This document shows positions 1-8,352 of a stretch of 64,000 nucleotides of DNA, one piece after another. Positions within the stretch are counted from its first letter, which is position 1. Each line of letters begins with the position of its first letter. The DNA is from CAYQJS01 sp964417895 (GTDB taxonomy: Bacteria; Chloroflexota; UBA6077; SHYK01), in NCBI GenBank assembly GCA_964417895.1, contig CAYQJS010000021.1, positions 1 to 64,000 of the forward strand, given 5' to 3'. Below the pieces are notes generated by a model. It saw only the letters and a program-made list of their open reading frames with translations, did no database searches and was not told the origin of the DNA. The position numbers and the translations under genes were made by a program.

Positions 1-416
1 CCCTGGGCCTGGCGCATCATGAAGAGCAGCAGGCCGCCGAAGAAGATCAGGGGCAGTATGTTGAAGAGGATCTGCAGCCAGTTACCGAACGCCGACGGGT
101 CCGCGAACCTAATGCTAACGTTCTCCAACTGCTCCGGCGTGACGCCGTAGTCCCGGAGCTGCTGCGTGATGGTGCCATTGGCATCGAAGCGGGAGGTGGC
201 CCTCCGCTTGTCCTGGTGGTACTCGATCTGGAGTCGACTTTCGCTCACGTCGATTTTGCGAATGCTGCCGTCTTTCACGCCGGCGGCCACCTCGCTCAGA
301 GCGATCGTCTGGCCGTCCCGATCGCCCTGGGGCGGGAATGCGGTGAAGAAAAGGGCTACAACTGCGACCAGGAGGATCAGATAGACGAAGCTATTGCGCA
401 GCCACTTACTGTCCAT
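1..416 (-). CDS. ftsH: FtsH AAA+ membrane metalloprotease, N-terminal part (runs off left edge)
   Basis: Only the first ~138 codons are present; the gene continues past base 1. The translation begins MDSKWLRNSFVYLILL, giving a first membrane segment at about residues 8-25. An external domain follows (DGQTIALSEV, then EYHQDKRRATSRF) and a second membrane segment at about 112-132 (FNILPLIFFGGLLLFMM). This two-TM layout with a ~85-residue extracytoplasmic domain is the FtsH N-terminus; the ATPase and zinc protease domains lie outside the window. The ATG at 414-416 is preceded by AGGAGG ten bases upstream. FtsH degrades misfolded membrane proteins and selected regulators. It sits 116 bp downstream of the FtsB-like gene on the same strand. 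Confidence 0.88.
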   Translation of the reverse strand, partial: MDSKWLRNSFVYLILLVAVVALFFTAFPPQGDRDGQTIALSEVAAGVKDGSIRKIDVSESRLQIEYHQDKRRATSRFDANGTITQQLRDYGVTPEQLENVSIRFADPSAFGNWLQILFNILPLIFFGGLLLFMMRQAQ

Positions 417-482
417 TGTGGGAATTCCTCCTGGGCCGAGCGACGGGCCAAAGCGCTTTCTACGTGAAAAAGCACCCGACGG

Positions 483-509
483 ATTATATCAGAGGGGTCA
501 GACCCCCTC
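483..509 (-). promoter_or_regulatory. Possible ftsH promoter -10 element with adjacent hairpin
   Basis: On the minus strand a perfect TATAAT (bases 483-488) lies about 67 bp upstream of the ftsH ATG. Directly upstream is a hairpin with GAGGGG/CCCCTC arms (492-509). No good -35 box is visible, and no T-run follows the hairpin, so it does not look like an intrinsic terminator for the upstream operon. The promoter call is tentative. Confidence 0.3.
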
Positions 510-532
510 GCCGCTACCGGAGTCCCACGCAG

Positions 533-943
533 CTAGGCGTCAACGAAAAGGCGCAGCCAACTCCGCCAGTTGGGCTCGGGCGGCTGTGTAGGCGCTTCGC
601 TATCTGTCTGGCCCCTGAGTCTTCCTCCAGGCCAGATAAGCGTAACGGGCTGCTCGCCCGGGCGAACCATGCGCAGTTCTTCGCGCGCGATTCGCTCGAT
701 GTCCTCATCGAGGCGCCCGCTAGACAGCTCCGCTTGGAGCTCCGCATTGCGTGATCGGAGCGCGTCGATCTCACGCCGCATGGTCTCCACCTCCTGGTTC
801 GCGCGGTAGGCGTCCAGCGCTCGTTGCCCGGTGAGCAGCACAAGGTAGAGCACAGCCAGGCCGGTGCCGACGGCGAGCAACCTGCGGGGGAAGGACCGGC
901 CACCCCGCCCGGCGGACGCAACGTCGCGGTCTACGGCGCCCAC
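533..943 (-). CDS. FtsB/DivIC-like septum formation initiator
   Basis: A 136-residue protein with one membrane segment (about residues 22-40, LLAVGTGLAVLYLVLLTGQ). It is followed by a heptad-rich coiled coil (about 50-85, EVETMRREIDALRSRNAEL) and the short basic/aromatic segment IAREELRMVRPGEQPV typical of FtsB/DivIC. These bitopic proteins bridge early and late divisome components by coiled-coil pairing with FtsL. The GTG start at 941-943 lies inside the 3' end of the propeller gene (13-nt overlap), so it appears co-translated with the pyrimidine operon upstream. Family membership is judged from architecture and the C-terminal motif. Confidence 0.75.
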   Translation of the reverse strand: MGAVDRDVASAGRGGRSFPRRLLAVGTGLAVLYLVLLTGQRALDAYRANQEVETMRREIDALRSRNAELQAELSSGRLDEDIERIAREELRMVRPGEQPVTLIWPGGRLRGQTDSEAPTQPPEPNWRSWLRLFVDA

Positions 944-1926
944 GACACACCCGAGGTGGCATCGACTCCGAACTGGCTTGTGATCTGATTTGGGCGGCCC
1001 GCCGCGAGCGCGCCCTCCCGATCGGTGATCACATCAACCATGAACAACTCGAACTGGCGGCCCACGAGAGCTACGTATGCGAGCGCGCTCCCTGATGGCG
1101 ACCAGTGGGGCGCGCGCGCCATGTCAGTCTGCACCAGCGTAATCGGCGAGCCGGTCCCCTGCGCATCGATGACCTTGATGACGCTCCGCCGTCCCTCGCG
1201 CGCTGTATATGCGATGGAGGCGCCATCGGGTGACCATGATGGATCGAGCGCCCCTCCGGGCTCGCTTGTGATCGCCCGACTCCGCCCGGGAGGCGTGAGC
1301 TCAATGACATGGATCTGACTGAGGGACCCGTCGAAGCGCGTCGCGGCGATTCGCGTGCCGTCGGGCGCCCAGGCGTAGGCGTCAATTGCGTCGAGCCCGT
1401 TCCTCGGCAGGGAAACTTGCCTGGGGTTGGCACCATTCGGGCGCATGGTCCACAACATGGGATAGAAAGTCGTGCGATCCGAGATGTATGCGATGGTTTC
1501 GCCGTCAGGCGACCACCGTGGGAAGAACACCCAGTCGTTGTTGCCGAGCACACGTTGCTGGCTGCGGGTGACTTGGCGGAGGTCCGAACCGTCGGCATTC
1601 ATGACGAATACGTCGCTCGAGTTCGCGCCCCAGCCGACGAGCGCCACCTGACTGCCGTCGGGCGATGTGTCCGGCTGTCCCCAGTACCGCCCGCCCGGGG
1701 TGAGCGGGTACGTACCCCCAGCCTGGGCAACCCAGACATCTCCATCATGGCCAAAGAGGATTCGGCCTGAGAGACTGGCGAGCGCCAGGCCTCGCGCTTC
1801 ACCTCCGTCCGTTGTGGCCTCGCGCTCCGCCGGCGCCCCGACGAGACCCAGAACGGCGGCTGCAACGGCCGACATGGCCACTCTTGCCCCCCTCGCAAGG
1901 GGATTCTGTCTTCGCCCGAGCATCAT
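931..1926 (-). CDS. TolB-like WD40/PD40 beta-propeller, exported
   Basis: 331 residues. An N-terminal hydrophobic stretch (about 15-33, ARVAMSAVAAAVLGLVGAP) suggests a signal peptide or anchor. Repeated PD40 units follow, recognised by the WSPDG signature: QPDTSPDGSQVAL, FPRWSPDGETIAYIS, WAPDGTRIAATR, PSWSPDGASIAYT and HWSPSGSALAYV. This gives about six blades. Such proteins are usually periplasmic or surface scaffolds; no substrate is evident. Its ATG overlaps the pyrD stop in ATGA (1923-1926) and its 3' end overlaps the ftsB-like start, so it is a member of the pyrimidine transcription unit although not a pyrimidine enzyme. Confidence 0.72.
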   Translation of the reverse strand: MMLGRRQNPLARGARVAMSAVAAAVLGLVGAPAEREATTDGGEARGLALASLSGRILFGHDGDVWVAQAGGTYPLTPGGRYWGQPDTSPDGSQVALVGWGANSSDVFVMNADGSDLRQVTRSQQRVLGNNDWVFFPRWSPDGETIAYISDRTTFYPMLWTMRPNGANPRQVSLPRNGLDAIDAYAWAPDGTRIAATRFDGSLSQIHVIELTPPGRSRAITSEPGGALDPSWSPDGASIAYTAREGRRSVIKVIDAQGTGSPITLVQTDMARAPHWSPSGSALAYVALVGRQFELFMVDVITDREGALAAGRPNQITSQFGVDATSGVSWAP

Positions 1927-2909
1927 TCGGCCAGGCCACGAGGGATGGGATGCGCCAGCCCAACTAGTGCTTCTAAGGATGCGAACCCACGCGCGGCCAC
2001 CTCGCCTGGCAAAGCATCCACGACGCTGAGAGCAGTACCGGGCTGGGCGAAGGTCGCCGTACCAACCTGAACCGCGCTCGCCCCCGCGAGGATGAACTCC
2101 AACGCGTCATCAACCGACGCTATGCCGCCCATCCCGACCACGGGGACGCTCACCGCTTGGCTGACCAGGTAGACCAGCCACACGGCTATGGGTCGGATAG
2201 CGGGCCCGGATAAGCCACCCGTCGTGTTAGCGAGGACGGGGCGACCACTCCGTGTGTCGATTTTCATGCCTACGAAGGTGTTGATGAGCGAGATGGCGTC
2301 TGCACCAGCGTCTTCGACTGCACGTGCGACGCCACAGATATCCGCCACCTGCGGGGAGAGCTTGACCAGCAGCGGTAGTCCTGTCCGCGCTCGTGCAGCC
2401 GCCGTGATGGCTGCGGCCGTGGCGGCATCGTCACCGACTACGCGTCCCCCCTCCCAGACGTTAGGGCAGGAGATGTTCAGCTCGATTGCGGCGATGCCCG
2501 GCACACCTTCCAAGTGTGCGGCCATGTATGCGAACTCGTCAACCGTATCACCCGCGATGTTCACCACGACCGGGACGTCCCACTCTGCCCAGATCGGCGC
2601 CATTCGCGTGACGACTTTGTGGATGCCCACATTCTGGAGCCCGATGGCATTCAGCATTCCCGACGGCGTCTCCACAATGCGCGGCCCGCGGTTGCCCCGT
2701 CGTGGGCGGACGGTGATACCTTTGGAAACTACCGCGCCCAGCCGCTGGATGTCGACCAGGCGGGCGTACTCGGTCCCATACCCGAATGTACCTGACGCTA
2801 CGAGCACCGGGTTACGCAGAACGAGCGGCGACTTGGCATTCACGCCAAGCTCGACGTGGACGTCCGCCGCCGGCCCCACTGCCGACTCAGGCTGCGTCGC
2901 TACGACCAC
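1923..2909 (-). CDS. pyrD: Dihydroorotate dehydrogenase, class 1B catalytic subunit
   Basis: Oxidises dihydroorotate to orotate using FMN. It pairs with the PyrK electron-transfer subunit encoded immediately upstream, so electrons go to NAD+. Class 1 features are visible: ASGTFGYGTEY near the N-terminus, the active-site cysteine motif ELNISCPN, VKLSPQV, and the C-terminal phosphate-binding GMGGI. Length is 328 residues, close to the usual ~310 for PyrDB. The open frame extends further upstream, but the GTG at 2907-2909 has GGAG six bases away and gives the family-typical N-terminus. It overlaps pyrK by 23 nt and is coupled downstream to the propeller gene through ATGA. Confidence 0.92.
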   Translation of the reverse strand: MVVATQPESAVGPAADVHVELGVNAKSPLVLRNPVLVASGTFGYGTEYARLVDIQRLGAVVSKGITVRPRRGNRGPRIVETPSGMLNAIGLQNVGIHKVVTRMAPIWAEWDVPVVVNIAGDTVDEFAYMAAHLEGVPGIAAIELNISCPNVWEGGRVVGDDAATAAAITAAARARTGLPLLVKLSPQVADICGVARAVEDAGADAISLINTFVGMKIDTRSGRPVLANTTGGLSGPAIRPIAVWLVYLVSQAVSVPVVGMGGIASVDDALEFILAGASAVQVGTATFAQPGTALSVVDALPGEVAARGFASLEALVGLAHPIPRGLAE

Positions 2910-3699
2910 CCAGTACTCCAGGCATGGACGCTCCCTCGCGCCAGACGACCTGGCGGATGTCGAAAACGGGCCCCTCGGTGCACACGCGGAGCGGGCCCCT
3001 GAATGTTTCGACCACGCACCCCAAACAGACCCCCATTGCGCATCCCATGCGCTCCTCCATCGCCACTTGCGCCGGCTTGCGCGGTGCGATCTGCATGATG
3101 ACACGTGCCAGCGCCGCCATCATCAGAATCGGCCCGCAGGCGTAAACGGCATCCGCCCACGAGAGGCGCTCCGGAACAACCTCAGTCACAAGTCCGTGAT
3201 GCCCAGCGGAGCCGTCGTCCGTCGCGACCACATATTCCACCTCCGGAGGTAATAGCCGCGGGGGAAAAACGAGCTTACGCGTGCCCGCCCCCACTACCAG
3301 CGCAACACTCGCGCCCCGGACTATGGCCCGCTCGGCCAGCCCGACGAGCGGCGCAACACCGTAGCCGCCTCCGACCATCAGCAGGTTCCGGGCCTCAGAA
3401 TGGAGGCGAAACCCGTGGCCCAACGGCCCAAGGCAGTCTAGCTCCTCACCGGCCGAGCGCGCGGTGAGCCAGGCGGAGCCGGGTCCAACTGCACGGATCA
3501 TCAGCTGAATCGTGTCGCCTTCCGTCCGGTATACGCTCATCGGCCGTCGCAAGACGCGATCTGTGTCGTCGCCACAGCGAATGTGCAGGAACTGACCGGG
3601 GGTGGCCGTGCGAGCCGCGCGGCCGTCTCGGAGCGTGAGGACGTGCGTGGCGGGCATGATTTGCTCGTTGGCCACCACCCGAGCCGAGAACAACCTCAT
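2887..3699 (-). CDS. pyrK: Dihydroorotate dehydrogenase electron-transfer subunit
   Basis: A 270-residue ferredoxin-reductase-like protein. The FAD-binding barrel carries RRPMSVYR, the NAD-binding half carries MVGGGYGVAPLVGLAER and the motif CGP, and the C-terminal [2Fe-2S] site is C-x4-C-x2-C-x11-C (CAMGVCLGC, then VCTEGP). PyrK transfers electrons from PyrD FMN to NAD+. The longest frame runs ~58 codons further upstream into carB. The ATG at 3697-3699 forms an ATGA overlap with the carB stop and gives the expected start MRLFSARVVANEQIM. It sits directly ahead of its partner pyrD. Confidence 0.92.
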   Translation of the reverse strand: MRLFSARVVANEQIMPATHVLTLRDGRAARTATPGQFLHIRCGDDTDRVLRRPMSVYRTEGDTIQLMIRAVGPGSAWLTARSAGEELDCLGPLGHGFRLHSEARNLLMVGGGYGVAPLVGLAERAIVRGASVALVVGAGTRKLVFPPRLLPPEVEYVVATDDGSAGHHGLVTEVVPERLSWADAVYACGPILMMAALARVIMQIAPRKPAQVAMEERMGCAMGVCLGCVVETFRGPLRVCTEGPVFDIRQVVWREGASMPGVLGGRSDAA

Positions 3700-6600
3700 G
3701 GGCCGACAGTTCCGAGTTCCGAGCGCCGAGTCTCGTGTGGCCCTATCCCGAGCGCCTTGTGCCTGTGAACCCGCCGATTCCTCTCTCCCGCCCGGTTCCC
3801 TTCTCCCTGTCGAAGGCCCTGTGGCGCTCGGAACGAGGACGACACTCGGAACTCTTCGGGGTCGAAGGACCAATATTCCGGCACTGTTCGCACCTCATAG
3901 GCATCGGACCCCGCGGAGAGGCAATCCGCTACGACACGCACGGTGTCCAGAGAAGTGAAGCAGGGAATACGCCGTTCCGCCGCGGCGCGCCTGATCTCGA
4001 ACCCGTCGCGTCGCTGATCGCGCCGCGCCGATACGCTCTCCAGGGTATTGACGACGCCATTGACAGAGCCATCGACGATGACGTCCAGCACATTGGGATG
4101 CCCTTCGTCCAGCTTCTTCGTAGTCAGGACGACCGGAATACCGAGGGCGTCGATCATTCCTGCTGTGCCCTCGGTCGCATACAGCCGGTATCCCAGCGAT
4201 GCGAACGTGCGGATGATGGGAATGGACTCCGCCTTGTCGTGGTCGGCTATGGACACGAGGAGCGCTCCCTGCCGGGGCAGCATCAGGCCTGCCGCGATCA
4301 GCGCTTTCGTCACGGCAGCGCGGTAGGTGAAGTCGATGCCCATGACCTCGCCGGTCGACTTCATCTCGGGCCCCAAGTACGTGTCAACGCGGGGCAGTTT
4401 CGCCATTGAGAAGACGGGGGCCTTGACTGCCACCAGCTCCTGTTTCGGCCAGAGGCCGCCCCGGTAGCCCTGGTCGGCGAGCGACTCTCCCAGCATGACC
4501 CGCGTCCCGACCGCCACGATAGGCACACCCGTCGCCTTGCTCAGGAAGGGGACGGTCCGGCTCGCTCGCGGGTTCACTTCCAGCACGTAGAGGTTCTTTT
4601 CGAACAGAACGTACTGCACGTTGAAGAGGCCACGGACTTCCAGACCCAGCCCAATGCGCGTTGTCCAGTCCACTACCTGCTGCACCTCGGCGCGACTGAG
4701 CCCGAAGGCCGGATAGACGGCCATCGAGTCGCCCGAGTGCACCCCGGCTCTCTCCACGTGCTCCATGAGCCCCGGAATGAGCACCTGATCGCCGTCGCAG
4801 ATGGCGTCGACCTCCAGCTCTTTGCCCTCCAGATACTTGTCGATGAGCACCGGGTGGCGGCGGGACAGCTCCGTGGCGGCGTTCACGTAGCGGATGAGAT
4901 CCGTGGCGTTGTGGACGATCTCCATCGCCCGGCCCCCCAGCACGTAGGATGGGCGGACGAGGACCGGGTAGCCGATGGCCTCTGCGGTATTCAGCGCCTC
5001 CTCGACGGTCCGCACGCTGCCGCCGGGGGGCTGGGCTACGTCCAACCGATGCAGCGTATTCTCGAACTGCTCGCGATCCTCAGCGAGGTCGATCGCCTCA
5101 ACGCTACTTCCCAGGATACGCGCGCCCGCTCGGTGCAAAGGCTCGGCCAGGTTGATGGCAGTCTGCCCTCCGAATTGCACGATAATCGGCGGCGCCGCAC
5201 TGAGTCCGCCGTCTGTCCCTTCCCCGGCTTCGTTCTCGAGGACGTCGCGCACGCTCTCCTCATCGAGCGGCTCGAAATACAGGCGTGTCGAGGCGTCGAA
5301 GTCAGTGCTGACGGTCTCCGGGTTGCTATTGACCATGATGCTCGCCGTGCCGGCCTCCTGAAGCGCAACGGCCGAGCGAACGCTGCAATAGTCGAATTCG
5401 ATCCCTTGCCCGATGCGGATAGGCCCGGAGCCGACCACCAACGCCGACTCGCAGCCCAGCGGCTCTGCCTCGTTCTCGACCTCGTAGGTGCTGTAGAAGT
5501 AGGGCGTGGCCGCGGCGAACTCTGCCGCACACGTGTCCACCATCTTGTATACGGGCCGAACACCCCAGGACTGCCTCAAGCCCCGAACCTGATCGGGTAG
5601 CAAGTCTGCCAGCGTCCCGATCTGCGCATCTGAGAAGCCCATCCGCTTGGCTCTATGCATCAAGGACGGAGTCAGCGGCTCACGCAGGAGCTCGCGTTCC
5701 AGCCCCACGATGTCCGCCATCTTGTGCAGGAAGAAAGGATCGATCCCAGACACCTGGGAAATGCGCTCGACGCCGATGTTTCGTCGCAGCGCCGCGGCTA
5801 TCGCCCACAGGCGGAGATCGTTGGGCCGTGAGATGAGCTCCATTGCCTCCCCGGTCAGATCGCCGTCGGCGTTACTCCAGCTGCGCTCTTCCCAGAGGAG
5901 ACTCCTGCCCCCAATCTCCAGGGAACGCACCGCCTTCTGCAAGGCCGCCTCGAAGGACCGGTCGATGGCCATTACCTCACCCGTGGACTTCATCTGCGTG
6001 TTGATCGTGCGGTCCGCCGAGCCGAACTTGTCGAAGGGCCACCGCGGCACCTTTACAACCAGATAATCCATCGCCGGCTCGAACGCCGCCGTCGTTTGGC
6101 CGGTCACGGCATTCCGGATCTCATCCAATCGCCGCCCAACAGCGATCTTGGCCGCGACTCGGGCGATGGGGTAGCCCGTCGCCTTGGACGCCAGCGCCGA
6201 CGATCGGCTCACCCGCGGATTCACCTCGATGACGTAGTAGGCGTGAGACCTGGGATCGAGGGCGTACTGGATGTTGCAGCCGCCCTGGATCCCCAGGGCG
6301 CGGATGATCTTGATGGCGGCGGTGCGCAGCATCTGATATTCGAAGTCCGACAGGGTCTGGCTGGGCGCAACGACGATAGAGTCCCCTGTGTGCACACCCA
6401 TGGGATCGAAGTTCTCCATGTTGCACACGGTGATACAGTTGTCGGCGCTGTCCCGCATCACCTCGTACTCGATTTCCTTCCAACCGATCAGTGAGCCCTC
6501 GACCAGCACCTGGCGGATGGGACTCGCTGCTAGGCCACCCTCGACCACGTCGCGCAGCTCAGCTTCGGTCCGGCCGATGCCTCCCCCGGTGCCCCCCAAC

Positions 6601-7130
6601 GTAAAAGCCGGCCGAACGATCACGGGATAGCCGATCCGGTCGGCGAACTCGATGGCGGTGCGTGTGTCATGGACAACGACGCTTTCTGGGACGGGTTCGC
6701 CGATGCTGAGGAGCAGCTTCTTGAACAGATCGCGATCTTCGGCCTGCCGAATCGTGCTGAGCGGTGTCCCGAGGAGCCGGACACCGTAGCGTTCAAGAAC
6801 GCCGGCATCGGCCAGGTCGACGGCGAGGTTCAGTCCCGTCTGGCCGCCGAGGGTCGGAAGAAGTCCGTCCGGGCGTTCGCGTTCGATGATCCGCTCGACC
6901 ACCGGTACCGTGGCGGGCTCGATGTAGACCGAGTCGGCAACGCCAACGTCGGTCATGATGGTGGCCGGATTGGAGTTGACGAGGACGGTGGTAACGCCCT
7001 CCTCACGCAGCGACTTGCACGCCTGGGTGCCCGCGTAGTCGAACTCGGCAGCTTGCCCGATAACGATCGGCCCCGAGCCAATCACCAGCACCTTGCGGAT
7101 TGCGGATTGCAGTTCACCGTCACGTGACAT
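3696..7130 (-). CDS. carB: Carbamoyl-phosphate synthase large subunit (with anomalous C-terminal tail)
   Basis: 1144 residues. It contains two duplicated ATP-grasp halves (start VLVIGSGPIVIGQAAEFDY; second half ALVVGSGPIRIGQGIEFDY), a linker oligomerisation region, and the C-terminal MGS-like allosteric domain (MLPRQGALLVSIADHDKAES, then TEGTAGMI). It makes carbamoyl phosphate from ammonia delivered by CarA, bicarbonate and 2 ATP. The ATG at 7128-7130 has GGAG six bases upstream and overlaps carA by 11 nt. The last ~50 residues (from about 1093) do not look like CarB; they are encoded by a palindromic segment with 12-bp inverted repeats at 3716-3727 and 3823-3834. The protein is therefore longer than the usual ~1070-1090. 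Confidence 0.95.
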   Translation of the reverse strand: MSRDGELQSAIRKVLVIGSGPIVIGQAAEFDYAGTQACKSLREEGVTTVLVNSNPATIMTDVGVADSVYIEPATVPVVERIIERERPDGLLPTLGGQTGLNLAVDLADAGVLERYGVRLLGTPLSTIRQAEDRDLFKKLLLSIGEPVPESVVVHDTRTAIEFADRIGYPVIVRPAFTLGGTGGGIGRTEAELRDVVEGGLAASPIRQVLVEGSLIGWKEIEYEVMRDSADNCITVCNMENFDPMGVHTGDSIVVAPSQTLSDFEYQMLRTAAIKIIRALGIQGGCNIQYALDPRSHAYYVIEVNPRVSRSSALASKATGYPIARVAAKIAVGRRLDEIRNAVTGQTTAAFEPAMDYLVVKVPRWPFDKFGSADRTINTQMKSTGEVMAIDRSFEAALQKAVRSLEIGGRSLLWEERSWSNADGDLTGEAMELISRPNDLRLWAIAAALRRNIGVERISQVSGIDPFFLHKMADIVGLERELLREPLTPSLMHRAKRMGFSDAQIGTLADLLPDQVRGLRQSWGVRPVYKMVDTCAAEFAAATPYFYSTYEVENEAEPLGCESALVVGSGPIRIGQGIEFDYCSVRSAVALQEAGTASIMVNSNPETVSTDFDASTRLYFEPLDEESVRDVLENEAGEGTDGGLSAAPPIIVQFGGQTAINLAEPLHRAGARILGSSVEAIDLAEDREQFENTLHRLDVAQPPGGSVRTVEEALNTAEAIGYPVLVRPSYVLGGRAMEIVHNATDLIRYVNAATELSRRHPVLIDKYLEGKELEVDAICDGDQVLIPGLMEHVERAGVHSGDSMAVYPAFGLSRAEVQQVVDWTTRIGLGLEVRGLFNVQYVLFEKNLYVLEVNPRASRTVPFLSKATGVPIVAVGTRVMLGESLADQGYRGGLWPKQELVAVKAPVFSMAKLPRVDTYLGPEMKSTGEVMGIDFTYRAAVTKALIAAGLMLPRQGALLVSIADHDKAESIPIIRTFASLGYRLYATEGTAGMIDALGIPVVLTTKKLDEGHPNVLDVIVDGSVNGVVNTLESVSARRDQRRDGFEIRRAAAERRIPCFTSLDTVRVVADCLSAGSDAYEVRTVPEYWSFDPEEFRVSSSFRAPQGLRQGEGNRAGERNRRVHRHKALGIGPHETRRSELGTVGP
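3716..3834. repeat. Palindromic coding insertion at the 3' end of carB
   Basis: Perfect 12-bp inverted arms GTTCCGAGCGCC (3716-3727) and GGCGCTCGGAAC (3823-3834) enclose about 95 bp. A stuttered copy of the outer motif, GAGTTCCGAG, lies at the left end. The segment is translated as the low-complexity, Arg/Gly-rich CarB tail. Similar stuttered palindromes lie in pyrC (8838-8900) and pyrB (10719-10793). Confidence 0.6.
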
Positions 7131-8352
7131 TCCGCACTCCGACGTCCCCAATCTGCAATGCGTCGGCACCGGACGTGGGGTGAGCCACCATGTTAAGAAA
7201 GCGTTCGAAGACGTATTGGTTGTCCTGCGGGCCGGGGCACCCCTCGGGGTGATATTGCACCGAGAACGCCGGCAACTCGCGATGGGCGAGTCCCTCCACC
7301 GACCCGTCGTTCAGATTCACCATGCTGACGAGGAAACCGCTCGCTGCCGGCACCGAGGCCGCATCCACCTGGAATTCGTGGTTTTGCGATGTGATGTGCA
7401 CGCGCCGCGTTCCGAGCTCGAGCACGGGGTGGTTACCGCCGTGGTGGCCGAATTTGAGGCGACTCGTCGAGCCGCCGGCTGCGAGCCCTAGCACCTGGTG
7501 CCCCAGACAAATGCCCAGCGCGGGTATCGTGAGGCGCAGCAGTTCTCGCGCGAGTGCAGTAGCCGCCTCCATGCGCTCCGGATCGCCGGGCCCATTCGAG
7601 AGCACCACGCCGCCGACGCGCGCACCCAACACGTCGCTGATGTCGGCTGCCCATGGGAGGGGCACTACCTCAGCTCCGCGCCCGGCGAGCGATCGCGCGA
7701 TGTTGTGCTTCGTACCACAGTCCACCAGGGCGATACGGGTCCGTACGACCATGGGCTTCGCATTGAGAGGCCGCGTTGTGGCGGCTGCAATCGACTCCGG
7801 AGCGGATGCCTCCGCCACGAGGTTCTTTTCAGATAGCGGGGTGACGTGGCGCGCGCGTTCGCGAAGTCGATCCACCTGTTCTGGCAGCGGTGAGGTGCTG
7901 TCCAGCCGCCCGAGCACTGCGCGCATCGTGCCGTGGGTCCTCAGGTGGCGCGTGAGGGCGCGAGTGTCGACTTCCTGGATGCCCGGCACACCGGCCGCGC
8001 GCAGGTAGCTTTCCAGGTCGCCCGATGCAAGCCAGTGGCTCGGCGCAGCGGCGAGATCGCGAACGATGAGCGCGGCGATCCAGGGTCTTTTCGATTCGGT
8101 GGCCTCACTCTGGACTCCGTAATTCCCCACCTGGGGATGGGTGAGCACGACCATCTGGCCGTGATAGGAGGGATCTGTCGCGATCTCCTGGTACCCGGCC
8201 ATACTGGTGTTGAAGACCATCTCGGCCTCGGCCTCTCCGCGGGCCCCGAAGGCGCGGCCGAAGAAGACCCGCCCATCCTCCAGTGCCAGGCAGGCGTCGG
8301 CGCCGAAGTGGGTTTGCGAGCCCGGGGACTCCGAGGAGGCGCTAGTCCACAC
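7120..8352 (-). CDS. carA: Carbamoyl-phosphate synthase small (glutaminase) subunit
   Basis: 410 residues. The N-terminal CarA domain starts at ALEDGRVFFGRAFGA with the conserved NTSMAGYQEIATDPSY. The class I glutamine amidotransferase domain is C-terminal, with nucleophile Cys in PALGICLGHQVLGLA and His/Glu in SVQYHPEGCPGP. It releases ammonia from glutamine for CarB. The longest frame extends 50 codons upstream into pyrC. The GTG at 8350-8352 is preceded by AGGAG with a seven-base spacer and is preferred. It overlaps pyrC by 11 nt and carB by 11 nt. Confidence 0.94.
   Translation of the reverse strand: MWTSASSESPGSQTHFGADACLALEDGRVFFGRAFGARGEAEAEMVFNTSMAGYQEIATDPSYHGQMVVLTHPQVGNYGVQSEATESKRPWIAALIVRDLAAAPSHWLASGDLESYLRAAGVPGIQEVDTRALTRHLRTHGTMRAVLGRLDSTSPLPEQVDRLRERARHVTPLSEKNLVAEASAPESIAAATTRPLNAKPMVVRTRIALVDCGTKHNIARSLAGRGAEVVPLPWAADISDVLGARVGGVVLSNGPGDPERMEAATALARELLRLTIPALGICLGHQVLGLAAGGSTSRLKFGHHGGNHPVLELGTRRVHITSQNHEFQVDAASVPAASGFLVSMVNLNDGSVEGLAHRELPAFSVQYHPEGCPGPQDNQYVFERFLNMVAHPTSGADALQIGDVGVRNVT

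Noticed and set aside
2188..3252. A 354-codon open frame on the plus strand opposite pyrD/pyrK
   Set aside because: It is antisense to two well-supported genes, lacks a ribosome site and a family signature, and is explained by high GC with few stops. The same holds for 4737-5600, 8207-9013 and 9478-10170.
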